A DNA stretch of 64,000 nucleotides, taken from assembly GCF_014205685.1 (NCBI RefSeq), contig NZ_JACIIU010000011.1, positions 29,577 through 93,576 of the forward strand, written 5' to 3'. This DNA is from Paenochrobactrum gallinarii (GTDB lineage Bacteria; Pseudomonadota; Alphaproteobacteria; Rhizobiales; Rhizobiaceae). A program made the translations under genes and the position numbers. Within the stretch, counting starts at the first letter, position 1. Each line of letters starts with the position of its first letter. Shown one piece after another: positions 1 to 7,864 of this stretch. The notes beneath the pieces are model-generated. The model worked only from the letters and a program-made list of their open reading frames with translations. It had not been told where the DNA came from and searched no databases.

Positions 1-191
1 TTTTGGGCAATGGTGCCTTCAATGCGAACTTTAGCAATATGAGGCGTGTTAAAACCGGAGAATGTTCCGGTTTGTGTGGTGGCTACAGTGATCAGAGCCA
101 GTGCGAGCACAATCAAAAATGCACTGCGCCAGAAGGTGAGTTTGCGTCTGATACGACGTCTGTCGATCATGGCGTCGGCAGTCTGGGTCAT
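1..191 (-). CDS. sppA: Signal peptide peptidase SppA, N-terminal part (cut by window edge)
   Basis: Reading the minus strand from an ATG gives 63 codons that stay open to the window edge. The protein begins with MTQTADAMIDRRRIRRKLTF, followed by a hydrophobic helix (about residues 20-38) and then HIAKVRIEGTI, the first strand of the SppA protease fold. SppA is an inner-membrane serine protease that degrades cleaved signal peptides. The catalytic Lys and Ser lie outside the window, so activity cannot be judged. An AAGG-type ribosome-binding site precedes the ATG. The gene is divergent from lptC. The identification rests on the N-terminal pattern only. Confidence 0.75.
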   Translation of the reverse strand, partial: MTQTADAMIDRRRIRRKLTFWRSAFLIVLALALITVATTQTGTFSGFNTPHIAKVRIEGTIAQ

Positions 192-422
192 GGTAGCCTT
201 TTTATTTTTTCTACAATATTGATAGAAATCTTGCGGCAGATTATCGCGTCATTACGTTTTAATCTATCTTTTTTACCGCGAATTGAGCTTTATAGTTGTA
301 TATGGCCTTGTCTCAGGTCGGTTTGTACCCCAAATAAACCACATTGAAATGAAATTTGCGAGAATTCTGGTAAGAGCCGGATTAGCAACCGTGTCGGGCA
401 ATCGGGCTCGGCCGGATTATTA
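192..422. promoter_or_regulatory. Divergent intergenic region between sppA and lptC
   Basis: This 231-bp stretch separates the divergent sppA and lptC and must hold promoters for both. It is AT-rich near the sppA side. No confident -35/-10 pair, operator or RNA structure was recognised, and the lptC start has no strong ribosome-binding site. Confidence 0.35.
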
Positions 423-1139
423 GTGTTGGATAGTCTTTTGTCTGTGAATGAACATAGCAATGCTCTTTATGCCAATCATGCAACGGATGTGAATACGCGT
501 TCGGGCATGAATTTTGGCGCGAGCGAAAAGGCTGTATCCGTGTTTCAGGCGGCGCAGCGTCACTCGACGCGCGTAAAAATTTTGAAAATCGGCTTGCCTG
601 TTGCAGCTATTGTGGTTGGCGCAGTCTTCAGTTGGTTTACATTTTTGGCAACACCTGCCTCTACCGTTAAGGTTAATCTGGGAGATGGATTGGAAGATGG
701 CAAATTGGTGATGTCCAATCCGAATCTGAACGGTTTCACCAAAGAAAACCGCCCTTATAATTTGACCGCAACCAAAGCTGTTCAGGACGTCAAAAATGAA
801 GGCATCATCACTTTGGAAGGGATCAGCGCGAAGTTACCGGTGGGTGCTGAAAATCTGGCAACAATTAATGCACAGAACGGTATTTACGATAATGTGAATG
901 GCCGCATGAAGCTGGTTGGTGAATTTGTTGTAACGACAACCGATGGCCTGATTGCCAAAATGAGTTCGGCTGATGTGAATATTGCCACGGGTCAGATTAT
1001 GACAGACAATCCGGTGGATATTCAAAGCGGCTCAACCCATATTCAGGCTAATAAAATGCAGGTTCAGTCGAGCGGTGATGTAGTGGTTTTTGAAGATGAA
1101 GTGCATCTGACCATCGAAGCACCCGAGGGTGATAAATAA
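423..1139 (+). CDS. lptC: LPS export system protein LptC
   Basis: A 238-residue protein with a cytoplasmic N-terminus, one transmembrane helix (about residues 60-80, LPVAAIVVGAVFSWFTFLAT) and a periplasmic beta-rich LptC domain. LptC sits in the inner membrane with LptBFG and passes lipopolysaccharide from the ABC transporter to the LptA bridge. The gene is followed by lptA and lptB, the conserved alphaproteobacterial order. The start is a GTG with a weak upstream signal; an internal ATG about 29 codons in would still leave the membrane anchor intact, so the exact N-terminus is uncertain. Confidence 0.85.
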   Translation: MLDSLLSVNEHSNALYANHATDVNTRSGMNFGASEKAVSVFQAAQRHSTRVKILKIGLPVAAIVVGAVFSWFTFLATPASTVKVNLGDGLEDGKLVMSNPNLNGFTKENRPYNLTATKAVQDVKNEGIITLEGISAKLPVGAENLATINAQNGIYDNVNGRMKLVGEFVVTTTDGLIAKMSSADVNIATGQIMTDNPVDIQSGSTHIQANKMQVQSSGDVVVFEDEVHLTIEAPEGDK

Positions 1140-1366
1140 TCTCTCTTGGCCGGGTGTGTTTTGGGGTGAGGACGGCCTTTGAAACTTATCAAAATTTTAT
1201 ATAAAGTGGCATCAAGCCACAGTGTATTGTTGTCAGGCTTGCGATATGGCTGCAATTTGATGCTTCGCATTGTGTAGCGCGGCTTTAGTCTATATTAAAA
1301 CTTTAATGTTTGTTATGAATTTATTCGTTACATGCTCTACGGTTGTACGATTCAGGGGATCAGATT

Positions 1367-2020
1367 ATGCGCGCAAAATGCGTTGAAATGAAACAAAGCG
1401 CAGCTCGCTTCGCGCGCAGCAAGACAAATGTCTGGCTTGCAGCAGCTGGTATGGGGCTGGCTTTGAGCATGTCTCCGTTGAGTGCTTCGGCTCAAACCGA
1501 GCAGGTGCCTTTTGGCAGTCTTAATCTTTCCAGTGGCAAAGAGCCGGTTAAAATCGATGCCGACCGCCTAGAAATGCGCGATAAAGAAGGCATTGCCATT
1601 TTTATGGGTAATGTGTCTGTTGTGCAGGGCGAAACCGTTTTGCGCGCTGGCAAAATGACTGTTCATTACAATAAAGGTGCTGATAAGTCCGAATCCGGCG
1701 CCCAGCAGGGCGCAGCAGGTCTTTCTGCATCTGGTATTGACCGTCTGGAAGTCAGCGAAAAAGTTTATCTGAAATCGGGCCCTCAGGTCGCAACCGGTGA
1801 TACCGGTGTTTATAATGCCAAAACCCAGCAGATGGTTTTGCAGGGTAAAAAAGTTGTGCTGACGGATGGTGATAATGTGGCTACAGGCTGCAAAATGACT
1901 GCCCATATGGATACCGGTAAAGCCTTCCTCGAAGCCTGCCCTGGTGCCAAAAAGGGACGTGTTTCCATTATTATGTCGCCTAAATCCGAAGATGGCGGCG
2001 CGCCCGCAAACAAGCGCTAA
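1367..2020 (+). CDS. lptA: LPS transport periplasmic protein LptA
   Basis: A 217-residue protein with a Sec signal peptide ending around ALSMSPLSASA-QT, then an OstA/LptA domain (PVKIDADRLEMRDKEGIAIF, GNVSVVQG, TGDTGVYNAKTQQMVLQG) typical of the beta-jellyroll that forms the LPS bridge across the periplasm. The ATG at 1367 is chosen because AGGGG lies at a good distance upstream; a TTG eight codons earlier is also in frame but has no such signal. A gap of about 225 bp separates it from lptC, so it may have its own promoter, while lptB follows after 15 bp. Confidence 0.9.
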   Translation: MRAKCVEMKQSAARFARSKTNVWLAAAGMGLALSMSPLSASAQTEQVPFGSLNLSSGKEPVKIDADRLEMRDKEGIAIFMGNVSVVQGETVLRAGKMTVHYNKGADKSESGAQQGAAGLSASGIDRLEVSEKVYLKSGPQVATGDTGVYNAKTQQMVLQGKKVVLTDGDNVATGCKMTAHMDTGKAFLEACPGAKKGRVSIIMSPKSEDGGAPANKR

Positions 2021-2035
2021 GCTACAGGGGTTTAC

Positions 2036-2869
2036 GTGGCATCTTTTACTCCTGAGCAAAATCAGAAAACTGCAACGGCAGGACAAAGCACCCATGACCA
2101 TATGGAGCATGATGACTTTGGCTTGAGTGAACGACGCGGTGATCTGAATAATACGCTTGTCGCGCGTGGACTGACCAAAAGTTATAATGGCCGTCAGGTC
2201 GTCAATGGCGTGTCTTTTGGTGTGCGCGCTGGTGAAGCAGTTGGTATTTTGGGGCCCAATGGTGCCGGTAAAACCACCTGTTTTTATATGGTGACAGGTT
2301 TGGTGCCGGTCGATAGCGGCACCATCGAGATCAATGGTTTCGATGTCACTTCCATGCCGATGTATCGCCGTTCGCGTCTGGGGATTGGCTATCTGCCGCA
2401 GGAAGCTTCGATTTTCCGCGGTCTTTCGGTTGAAAATAACATCAGGGCCGTTTTGGAAGTGGTTGAAAAAGACCGTAAGAAACGCGCTTTCGAGCTGGAT
2501 GCTCTGCTGGAAGAGTTTCATATTTCGCATTTGCGCAAAGCGCCTGCGATTGCTTTGTCGGGTGGTGAACGCCGCCGTCTTGAAATTGCGCGCGCACTTG
2601 CATCGCGTCCGAATTTCATGCTGCTTGATGAACCATTTGCCGGTGTTGACCCGATTGCTGTTTCCGACATTCAGCAATTGGTGCGCCACCTCACCAGCCG
2701 TGGCATTGGTGTGCTGATCACCGATCACAATGTGCGTGAAACGCTGGGGCTGATTGATCGCGCTTATATCATCCATGCCGGTCAGGTGCTCACTCATGGC
2801 AAGCCGGATGAGATTGTGGCCAATCCGGATGTGCGTCGCCTTTATCTGGGTGACCAGTTCACGCTTTAA
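2036..2869 (+). CDS. lptB: LPS export ABC transporter ATPase LptB
   Basis: A 277-residue ABC ATPase that powers LPS extraction from the inner membrane with LptF, LptG and LptC. Visible motifs are Walker A GPNGAGKTT (about 73-81), signature LSGGERRRLEIARALAS, Walker B FMLLDEPFAGVDP and the switch histidine in LITDHNVRE. The N-terminus carries about 35 extra polar residues before the ABC core. The GTG start has AGGGG upstream. It is the last gene of the lpt cluster and is followed at once by a strong terminator; the sigma-54 gene rpoN that usually comes next is absent. Confidence 0.95.
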   Translation: MASFTPEQNQKTATAGQSTHDHMEHDDFGLSERRGDLNNTLVARGLTKSYNGRQVVNGVSFGVRAGEAVGILGPNGAGKTTCFYMVTGLVPVDSGTIEINGFDVTSMPMYRRSRLGIGYLPQEASIFRGLSVENNIRAVLEVVEKDRKKRAFELDALLEEFHISHLRKAPAIALSGGERRRLEIARALASRPNFMLLDEPFAGVDPIAVSDIQQLVRHLTSRGIGVLITDHNVRETLGLIDRAYIIHAGQVLTHGKPDEIVANPDVRRLYLGDQFTL

Positions 2870-2892
2870 AAGTGATTTGCTTGTATTTTTTG

Positions 2893-2921
2893 ACGGGTCG
2901 GATTTTTCCGACCCGTTTTTG
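2893..2921 (+). terminator. Intrinsic terminator of the lpt cluster
   Basis: A perfect 10-bp stem (acgggtcgga / tccgacccgt) with a 4-nt loop is followed by a T-run, 24 bp after the lptB stop. Confidence 0.9.
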
Positions 2922-3416
2922 TTTTAAAATCAGAGCGTTCGCTTGTATTTTTGTACAGGGTTACGCAGTTTTTTCGTTCAATAATTATTACATTTTAGTC
3001 TGAGATGAAGTGATGCAGGTTGACATGCGAGGCCAGCATTCATAAATAACCCGCTTGGTTGCGACCAGAGGCGTTCAAGTTAGGTTCAAGAATAAACCAG
3101 TTGAAAAATAGAGTAGTTAACGGCATCATAGGATATTGATTCATGGTAAAGTAAAAACAATCATCCAATAGCTTTACTTCGGTGAAACATTGTTGATTGT
3201 TTTGGGAAAAACGGATTTTGTAAGCAGTTTTATTGTAAAATAATTGCTTCTGCCGGACAGAGTATTTAAGACGCGTTTTTGTTTTTGTGCACTCTCATCA
3301 ACGAACAGGATCAAATAGTTCATATTTGTGTAAAGTTTAACATCTGATCGCTTGGCGCATTGCATTCCATGTGGTTAGATTGAGTCGTAAGATGAACACA
3401 TATGAGGTATTGCTAT
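2922..3416. other. Gene-free spacer where rpoN would be expected
   Basis: About 495 bp of AT-rich DNA between the lptB terminator and hpf. No reading frame shows sigma-54 features: neither the RpoN box ARRTVAKYRE nor its helix-turn-helix is visible in any frame. The region holds one composite hairpin (3154-3203) and presumably the hpf promoter. No other RNA or operator was recognised. Confidence 0.6.
3154..3203. repeat. Composite imperfect hairpin with a TTCG tip
   Basis: Outer arms AAAACAATCA and TGATTGTTTT are perfect 10-bp complements. Nested inside are CAAT/ATTG and TTTAC-TTCG-GTGAA, a short stem closed by a C(UUCG)G tetraloop. The whole could fold as one long stem of RNA. It may be an intergenic palindromic element, a small RNA end or a processing site for the hpf transcript; the sequence alone does not decide. 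Confidence 0.45.
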
Positions 3417-4007
3417 ATGACTCTGCGTGTATCGGGTAAACACATGGACGTAGGCGATGCGTTCCGGACCCGCATTAATGATCGGGTGACCGAAGCCGTC
3501 AGTAAATATTTTGAACATGGATTTGCAGGACAAGTTACTGTAACGAAGTCCGGCTCGCGTTATGCTGCTGATTGCATGTTGCATCTGGATAGTGGTGCAA
3601 CTTTGCAAAGCACAGGCGAGGCACAGGATCCGCAACTGGCTTTTGATATTGCCGCAGAAAAAATAGAAACACGTTTAAGACGCTATAAGCGACGTCTTAA
3701 ATCTCGGCAGGCTGCTACAAACACGGGCTATGCTGATATCGCTTATCGTGTTATGGCTCCGCTTCTTGAGGAAGAAGAAGAGTTGCCCGCAGATTACGCA
3801 CCGACAATTGTCGCGGAATCTTCGGTGACCTTGAGAACTATGAGTGTTGCCTCTGCGGTTGTGGAGCTGGATCTCACCGAACATCCGGTGCTGGTTTTCC
3901 GCAATGCAGGCAATGACGAAGTTAATATTGTTTACCGTCGGGCTGACGGCAATATCGGCTGGGTTGATCCGTCAACGGTAACCCGCCAGAATATGCCGAA
4001 AGCCTGA
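3417..4007 (+). CDS. hpf: Ribosome hibernation-promoting factor, long form
   Basis: A 196-residue long-type HPF. The N-terminal S30AE domain (MTLRVSGKHMDVGDAFRTRI to about residue 100) binds the 30S decoding region, and the C-terminal domain (from about residue 130, VVELDLTEHPVLVFRNAGND) mediates 100S dimer formation. The ATG at 3417 has TGAGGT at good spacing; an ATG five codons earlier lacks a site. In proteobacteria hpf normally follows rpoN and precedes ptsN; here the ptsN link is kept and rpoN is gone. Confidence 0.92.
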   Translation: MTLRVSGKHMDVGDAFRTRINDRVTEAVSKYFEHGFAGQVTVTKSGSRYAADCMLHLDSGATLQSTGEAQDPQLAFDIAAEKIETRLRRYKRRLKSRQAATNTGYADIAYRVMAPLLEEEEELPADYAPTIVAESSVTLRTMSVASAVVELDLTEHPVLVFRNAGNDEVNIVYRRADGNIGWVDPSTVTRQNMPKA

Positions 4008-4023
4008 TTCAATCGTGGAGTTG

Positions 4024-4060
4024 CGTGCAGCCTGATTTTGAAAGGCTGCACGTATCTCTT
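4024..4060 (+). terminator. Hairpin between hpf and ptsN, possible attenuator
   Basis: A perfect 10-bp stem (CGTGCAGCCT / AGGCTGCACG) with a 9-nt loop is followed by TATCTCTTCT, a weak T-tract. It may partly terminate the hpf transcript or stabilise its 3' end. Its core resembles that of the strong terminator after ptsN. Confidence 0.5.
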
Positions 4061-4098
4061 CTGGGCCAGGAAGCCCGCTTGAAGAAGGAATGGAGAGA

Positions 4099-4563
4099 AT
4101 GGATCTCAGCGATCTGATTCAGCCGGGGGCGATTATCCCTGCGTTGAAGGCCAGCTCCAAAAAACAGCTTTTGCAGATTTTATCTGAAAAGGCTGCTGAA
4201 CTGACCGGTCTCCCCGAGAGAGAAATTTTTGAAACGATTCTGCAGCGTGAGCGCCTTGGCTCCACCGGTGTGGGTAATGGTATCGCCATTCCGCACGGCA
4301 AGCTGACAGGTATTTCGAAAATTGCCGGCGTATTCGCCCGTCTCGAAACGCCGGTTGATTTTGAAGCATTGGACGATCAGCCCGTTGATCTCGTCTTTTT
4401 GCTGCTGGCACCTGAAAATGCCGGTGCAGATCATCTCAAGGCACTCTCGCGCATTGCCAGATTGCTGCGTGATGCCGATGTGGTGAATAAACTGCGCGGC
4501 ACCCATGATGTGCAGATTTTATATTCATTTTTAACGACGCATCCGGCGTCGAATGCGGCTTAA
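4099..4563 (+). CDS. ptsN: Nitrogen-PTS phosphocarrier EIIA(Ntr)
   Basis: A 154-residue EIIA domain of the nitrogen phosphotransferase system, a cytoplasmic regulator phosphorylated by NPr. The phosphorylated histidine sits in GNGIAIPHGKL. The ATG at 4099 (MDLSDLIQPGAII) matches the family N-terminus and has AAGGA at a suitable distance; an ATG three codons upstream is too close to that site. The usual neighbour rpoN is missing, so any role here must be independent of sigma-54, for example in potassium or stringent-response control as in other alphaproteobacteria. Confidence 0.92.
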   Translation: MDLSDLIQPGAIIPALKASSKKQLLQILSEKAAELTGLPEREIFETILQRERLGSTGVGNGIAIPHGKLTGISKIAGVFARLETPVDFEALDDQPVDLVFLLLAPENAGADHLKALSRIARLLRDADVVNKLRGTHDVQILYSFLTTHPASNAA

Positions 4564-4578
4564 CTTATTGAAATAATA

Positions 4579-4613
4579 AAGGCTGCATCGTGTTTTGCGA
4601 TGCAGCCTTTTTA
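4579..4613 (+). terminator. Intrinsic terminator after ptsN
   Basis: A 12-bp perfect stem (aaggctgcatcg / cgatgcagcctt) with a 7-nt loop is followed by a T-run. It may also serve the converging DUF1150 transcript. Confidence 0.9.
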
Positions 4614-4638
4614 ATATGCTTGTATTTGGGCGATTTGC

Positions 4639-4890
4639 CTATTGCAGCATAACTGTGCGCAGCTCGTGGTCCCACGCGCCTGCCAATGCGTTGGCACGCA
4701 CATCAGACAGGATGATCGGCTCACCGCTTGCACCAAACAGTGCCCAGAACTCCATATTGGGAGCAAGTGGTGGCAGTGACGGGAAATTGCGGCTCAGATC
4801 ATCCGAGCGCATTTTGCGGACATAGCCGACTTCGCCAGCGCCCAGATTAGCAAATTCTGTTTCAGTTAGAATTGGTTTTGGATGGTTCAT
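4639..4890 (-). CDS. DUF1150 family protein
   Basis: A small 83-residue acidic protein (MNHPKPILTETEFANLGAGE) of the DUF1150 family, which in alphaproteobacteria is commonly encoded right behind a small heat-shock protein, as here. No catalytic motif is visible and the function is unknown; a stress-linked role is inferred only from the neighbour. The ATG at 4890 is preferred because GGAGGT lies 7 nt upstream; an ATG two codons earlier overlaps too closely with that site. Confidence 0.85.
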   Translation of the reverse strand: MNHPKPILTETEFANLGAGEVGYVRKMRSDDLSRNFPSLPPLAPNMEFWALFGASGEPIILSDVRANALAGAWDHELRTVMLQ

Positions 4891-4965
4891 ACTCATTACC
4901 TCCAACGGACGGGCTTTTAGATCAAGCCCCGTCATTGAACCCAGAGCGTGATACGCTCTTGTCTC

Positions 4966-5388
4966 TTATTCCCTGACGGAAATGTTAATGCGTTTGATCA
5001 GGCGTTCAGGTTCCGGTCTGTCGAGATCGATGGACAAAAGGCCGTTTTTCAATTCGCAGCCAATCACGCGCATACCGTCTGCCAGCACAAACATGCGCTG
5101 AAACTGGCGGGCTGCGATGCCGCGATGTAGAAATTCACGCTCTGTATCATCGCTCTGACGGCCGCGGATAACCAATTGATTATCTTCGGTGGTGACGTCG
5201 AGATCTTCGCTGGAAAAGCCTGCAACCGCTAAGGAAATACGCAAACGCTCGGAGCCGCTTTCATGGCGCAAACGCTCGATATTATAAGGCGGATAGCCTT
5301 CACCGGATTTGGTCAGCCGTTCCAGTGTCTTTTCCATTGTATCAAAACCGAGCAGCAAAGGGCTCGAAAATGGTGTTAGCCGTGTCAT
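4966..5388 (-). CDS. Small heat-shock protein, Hsp20/IbpA family
   Basis: A 140-residue chaperone that holds unfolding proteins for later refolding by the DnaK system. The alpha-crystallin domain runs from about residue 35 (PPYNIERLRHESGSERLRIS) to LKNGLLSIDLDRPEPERL near the end, with a short C-terminal tail. The ATG at 5388 (MTRLTPFSSPLLLGFD) has AGGA at good spacing. It is transcribed from a sigma-32-like promoter about 70 bp upstream and is followed by DUF1150 after 75 bp, probably as one unit. Confidence 0.92.
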   Translation of the reverse strand: MTRLTPFSSPLLLGFDTMEKTLERLTKSGEGYPPYNIERLRHESGSERLRISLAVAGFSSEDLDVTTEDNQLVIRGRQSDDTEREFLHRGIAARQFQRMFVLADGMRVIGCELKNGLLSIDLDRPEPERLIKRINISVRE

Positions 5389-5459
5389 CTTGTCAGTCCT
5401 TATCAAAGCGACCGTATTGTGTTGTGAAGACCCGAATCCGGCATCTCCAGCATTTATAG

Positions 5460-5490
5460 TAATATGGCTTTTGCGATTACTGACTTCAAG
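5460..5490 (-). promoter_or_regulatory. Sigma-32 (RpoH)-type promoter of hsp20
   Basis: On the minus strand CTTGAA is followed after exactly 17 bp by CCATATTA, close to the alphaproteobacterial RpoH pattern (CTTG, 17-18 bp, CYTATnT). It lies about 70 bp upstream of the hsp20 start, leaving a 5' untranslated leader in which no obvious ROSE thermometer was seen. Confidence 0.7.
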
Positions 5491-5547
5491 GGGCGCTTAT
5501 GTGCGCCTGCTATAAATGCTTAACCTCAGCGACAGTTGTGGAAAAAC

Positions 5548-6054
5548 TCAGCTGCTTTTGGCTTCACGCAAGGCTGATGAAAAAGCACTGGCAAAGCTTT
5601 CACGATCATCAGGATTAAGGAAGCTGCCTATTTTCAAAATCTGGCCACGGCTTTCAATATTCATCGCGGTGATGCCGATATCGGGGCGGCGGTCGACATG
5701 AAACCGCGTCCAGAACGGATTGAACTGATGATTTTTCACGCGCCCTGAAGCGGCAATCTGGCGGATATGCAGGGCAGTTTTGGAAACATATATTTCTTCG
5801 CGTGCTTGTGCTGCACGGTAATTGACGCGGAAAGCCCAATAAATCAGTGCAATATCAAGCCCGAAAAAGCCGAAGATCGGCCAGGCACCTAGTGAGAAAA
5901 AGACGAAGCTTACCGAAAGCCAGCAGGCTATCAGCGCTGACATCAACACGATAAACCCCTTGCGCCCGAGCGAGCGATAGGGTTGGAGAAGTGCCTGAAA
6001 AATCGGCCTGTCATATTGATCAGGCTGCGCACCGTCGGGATGATAATCAACCAT
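5548..6054 (-). CDS. DUF2244 integral membrane protein
   Basis: A 168-residue protein with two closely spaced transmembrane helices (about residues 33-75, GFIVLMSALIACWLSVSFVF and WPIFGFFGLDIALIYWAF) and a C-terminal soluble domain with HQFNPFWTRFHVD and ESRGQILKIGSFL, the DUF2244 pattern. These proteins are often found near cytochrome oxidase or nth genes in alphaproteobacteria; the molecular role is not known. It is divergent from nth, with 69 bp between the starts. Confidence 0.82.
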   Translation of the reverse strand: MVDYHPDGAQPDQYDRPIFQALLQPYRSLGRKGFIVLMSALIACWLSVSFVFFSLGAWPIFGFFGLDIALIYWAFRVNYRAAQAREEIYVSKTALHIRQIAASGRVKNHQFNPFWTRFHVDRRPDIGITAMNIESRGQILKIGSFLNPDDRESFASAFSSALREAKSS

Positions 6055-6123
6055 GATAACCTGTTGCTGGCTGCGTCAAGCTTACGACTGTTATGTCACT
6101 ATAATAGTGATTATAGAGTGGAT

Positions 6124-6882
6124 ATGGAACAGCCTAAAGTAAAATCATCCGCTACAGACATCACGACTGCACCAAAGCGTAAAGCCCGCCGCCTTGCCGG
6201 TACGCTTTACACACGCGATGAGGTGCATGAAATATTCCGTCGTTTCAGCATTCAGCGTCCTGAGCCAAAGGGCGAGCTTGAACATGTGAATGTCTTTACA
6301 TTACTGGTAGCGGTGGTTTTATCAGCGCAGGCAACCGATGCGGGCGTTAATAAGGCGACACGCGCTTTGTTTGCTATTGCTGACACGCCGGAGAAAATGC
6401 TGGCACTGGGCGAAGAAACGGTGGGCGAATATATTAAAACCATCGGCCTTTGGCGCAATAAAGCTAAAAATGTTATTCTGCTTTGCGAGGCTTTGATCCG
6501 TGATTTTGGCAGTGAAGTGCCGGGTAATCGTGAAGACCTGATGACGCTGCCGGGGGTCGGGCGTAAAACCGCCAATGTGGTTTTAAACATGTCTTTCGGC
6601 CAGCCAACCATGGCGGTGGATACGCATATTTTGCGCATTGGTACGCGGATTGGTCTGGCTCCAGCCAAAACGCCCGATGCGGTGGAAGCAATTTTGCTGC
6701 GGATTATTCCTGAAGAATTTATGCAGCATGCCCATCATTGGCTGATCTTGTTCGGGCGTTATACCTGCAAGGCGCGCAAGCCTGAATGTCAGCTCTGTGT
6801 GATTGCGGATATTTGCAAATCGGCGTCGAAAACCAATGCTATACCCGCACCACTGACCACTATCCCTGAAAAACTGGGATAA
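6124..6882 (+). CDS. nth: Endonuclease III (DNA glycosylase/AP lyase)
   Basis: A 252-residue base-excision repair enzyme that removes oxidised pyrimidines and nicks the abasic site. The helix-hairpin-helix is LPGVGRKTANVVLN with the catalytic lysine at about residue 148; the catalytic aspartate is in VDTHILRIG (about 166). Four cysteines (about 215, 222, 225, 231; C-x6-C-x2-C-x5-C) bind the 4Fe-4S cluster. The ATG at 6124 gives the normal length; upstream in-frame codons read into the divergent DUF2244 gene. The 3' end overlaps the converging EI24 gene by 23 bp. Confidence 0.95.
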   Translation: MEQPKVKSSATDITTAPKRKARRLAGTLYTRDEVHEIFRRFSIQRPEPKGELEHVNVFTLLVAVVLSAQATDAGVNKATRALFAIADTPEKMLALGEETVGEYIKTIGLWRNKAKNVILLCEALIRDFGSEVPGNREDLMTLPGVGRKTANVVLNMSFGQPTMAVDTHILRIGTRIGLAPAKTPDAVEAILLRIIPEEFMQHAHHWLILFGRYTCKARKPECQLCVIADICKSASKTNAIPAPLTTIPEKLG

Positions 6883-7585
6883 GGTTTTTCTCCTGACGCA
6901 TGATCGCTTTATGCAGGTGTACCATCATGGTGGCAGCAAAAAGTGGCGTCAGCAGGCTGAGAAGCGGCACTGCCAGAAAACATGCAATGATAAGGCCGCC
7001 CAAGAAAATCGTGCCGCTATAGCGCGAGCGTAAAGCTTTGGCTTCTTGTTCTGAATGATAGCGCATTGCAGCAAATTCGAAGAATTCGCGCCCCAGCAAA
7101 TAGCCGTTGATGATGAAGAAGGCGATCAGGTTGACACCAGGCACCAACAGCAGCATTAGCGCCAGAATATTGCCGGCAATGACAATAATTAAGAATTTGA
7201 GCGATACGATCATGGCGCGCCCGATAGGCAGTTCGGTGCCCACCGGTTCATTGGGATAATCTTCCCGCTCGACGATTTCGGCAATGTCATCAAGAAAAAG
7301 ACCGGCAATCAGCGCTGTCACTGGTGCAATCAGCAGGGCGAGCATCAGTGCAAGACCCATTCCGGCAATGATGGCAGCCACCAGCCCCAGCCAGCCTGTC
7401 CATGCCGGAAGACCGGGCAGAAGTGTTTCCAGCCACGGCCATGCAAATGTGAAAAACACTTGTCTGAGTGCTGCCCAGGCGCCCATCAATAATAAAATGG
7501 TTAGCCCCAGCACTTTCCAGAATACAGCGCGATATTCTGCACTAAACAGGCGTTGCAAGGCGGTTAAGGCAGCCGATAAGACCAT
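6860..7585 (-). CDS. EI24/CysZ-like integral membrane protein
   Basis: A 241-residue protein with several long hydrophobic segments (VFWKVLGLTILLLMGAWAAL, LGLVAAIIAGMGLALMLALL, FLIIVIAGNILALMLLLVPG, IFLGGLIIACFLAVPLLSLL) and the EI24 landmarks VNLIAFFIINGYLLGREFFE. The family includes the CysZ sulfate permease, but a sulfate role cannot be claimed from sequence alone; the cys genes lie 8 kb away. The ATG at 7585 has GGAG at a good distance; a longer in-frame extension to 7705 crosses a G-rich repeat and is not credible. Confidence 0.85.
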   Translation of the reverse strand: MVLSAALTALQRLFSAEYRAVFWKVLGLTILLLMGAWAALRQVFFTFAWPWLETLLPGLPAWTGWLGLVAAIIAGMGLALMLALLIAPVTALIAGLFLDDIAEIVEREDYPNEPVGTELPIGRAMIVSLKFLIIVIAGNILALMLLLVPGVNLIAFFIINGYLLGREFFEFAAMRYHSEQEAKALRSRYSGTIFLGGLIIACFLAVPLLSLLTPLFAATMMVHLHKAIMRQEKNLIPVFQG

Positions 7586-7667
7586 GAAAACTCCAGATAT
7601 AGGTGAGGTCTGCGGGCTTAAAGATAGGTGGTAGGCTTTCGTCTCACAAGGGGGAGTGTAAGGTTTG

Positions 7668-7719
7668 GGCAAGGTTTGGGGAGTGCTTGAGGAGTGCTGG
7701 GGCAAGGTTTGGGGAGTGC
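7668..7719. repeat. G-rich direct repeat, 19 bp, 33-bp period
   Basis: Two exact copies of a 19-bp unit beginning GGCAAGGTTTGGGG (7668-7686 and 7701-7719), with further partial GGTTTGGG and GGAGTG copies around them (7650-7720). The plus strand has many runs of three or four G. It lies in the divergent region between the EI24 gene and the adenosine kinase gene. Confidence 0.7.
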
Positions 7720-7864
7720 GCGGTTTTCGCTATACTTCTCACAGATAATTTATGTGCGGTAAGTTTACAGGGTGGCTATTATCACGCCAAAGGGCTAAGT
7801 CATCGCATAAATCACCGCAGGAATCTGCTTGATACATAACAACGGGAGCCTTCTGGATTATCTT

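Noticed and set aside
3..347. 114-codon plus-strand frame at the left edge
   Set aside because: It is antisense to the sppA N-terminus, which has a convincing membrane anchor and family sequence.
1568..2797. 409-codon open frame on the minus strand
   Set aside because: It lies exactly antisense to lptA and lptB, both certain genes, and its translation is rich in His/Thr/Asn with no domain pattern.
3174..3365. 63-codon minus-strand frame in the rpoN gap
   Set aside because: No ribosome site, no sigma-54 similarity and AT-driven composition; not credible as a gene or an rpoN remnant.
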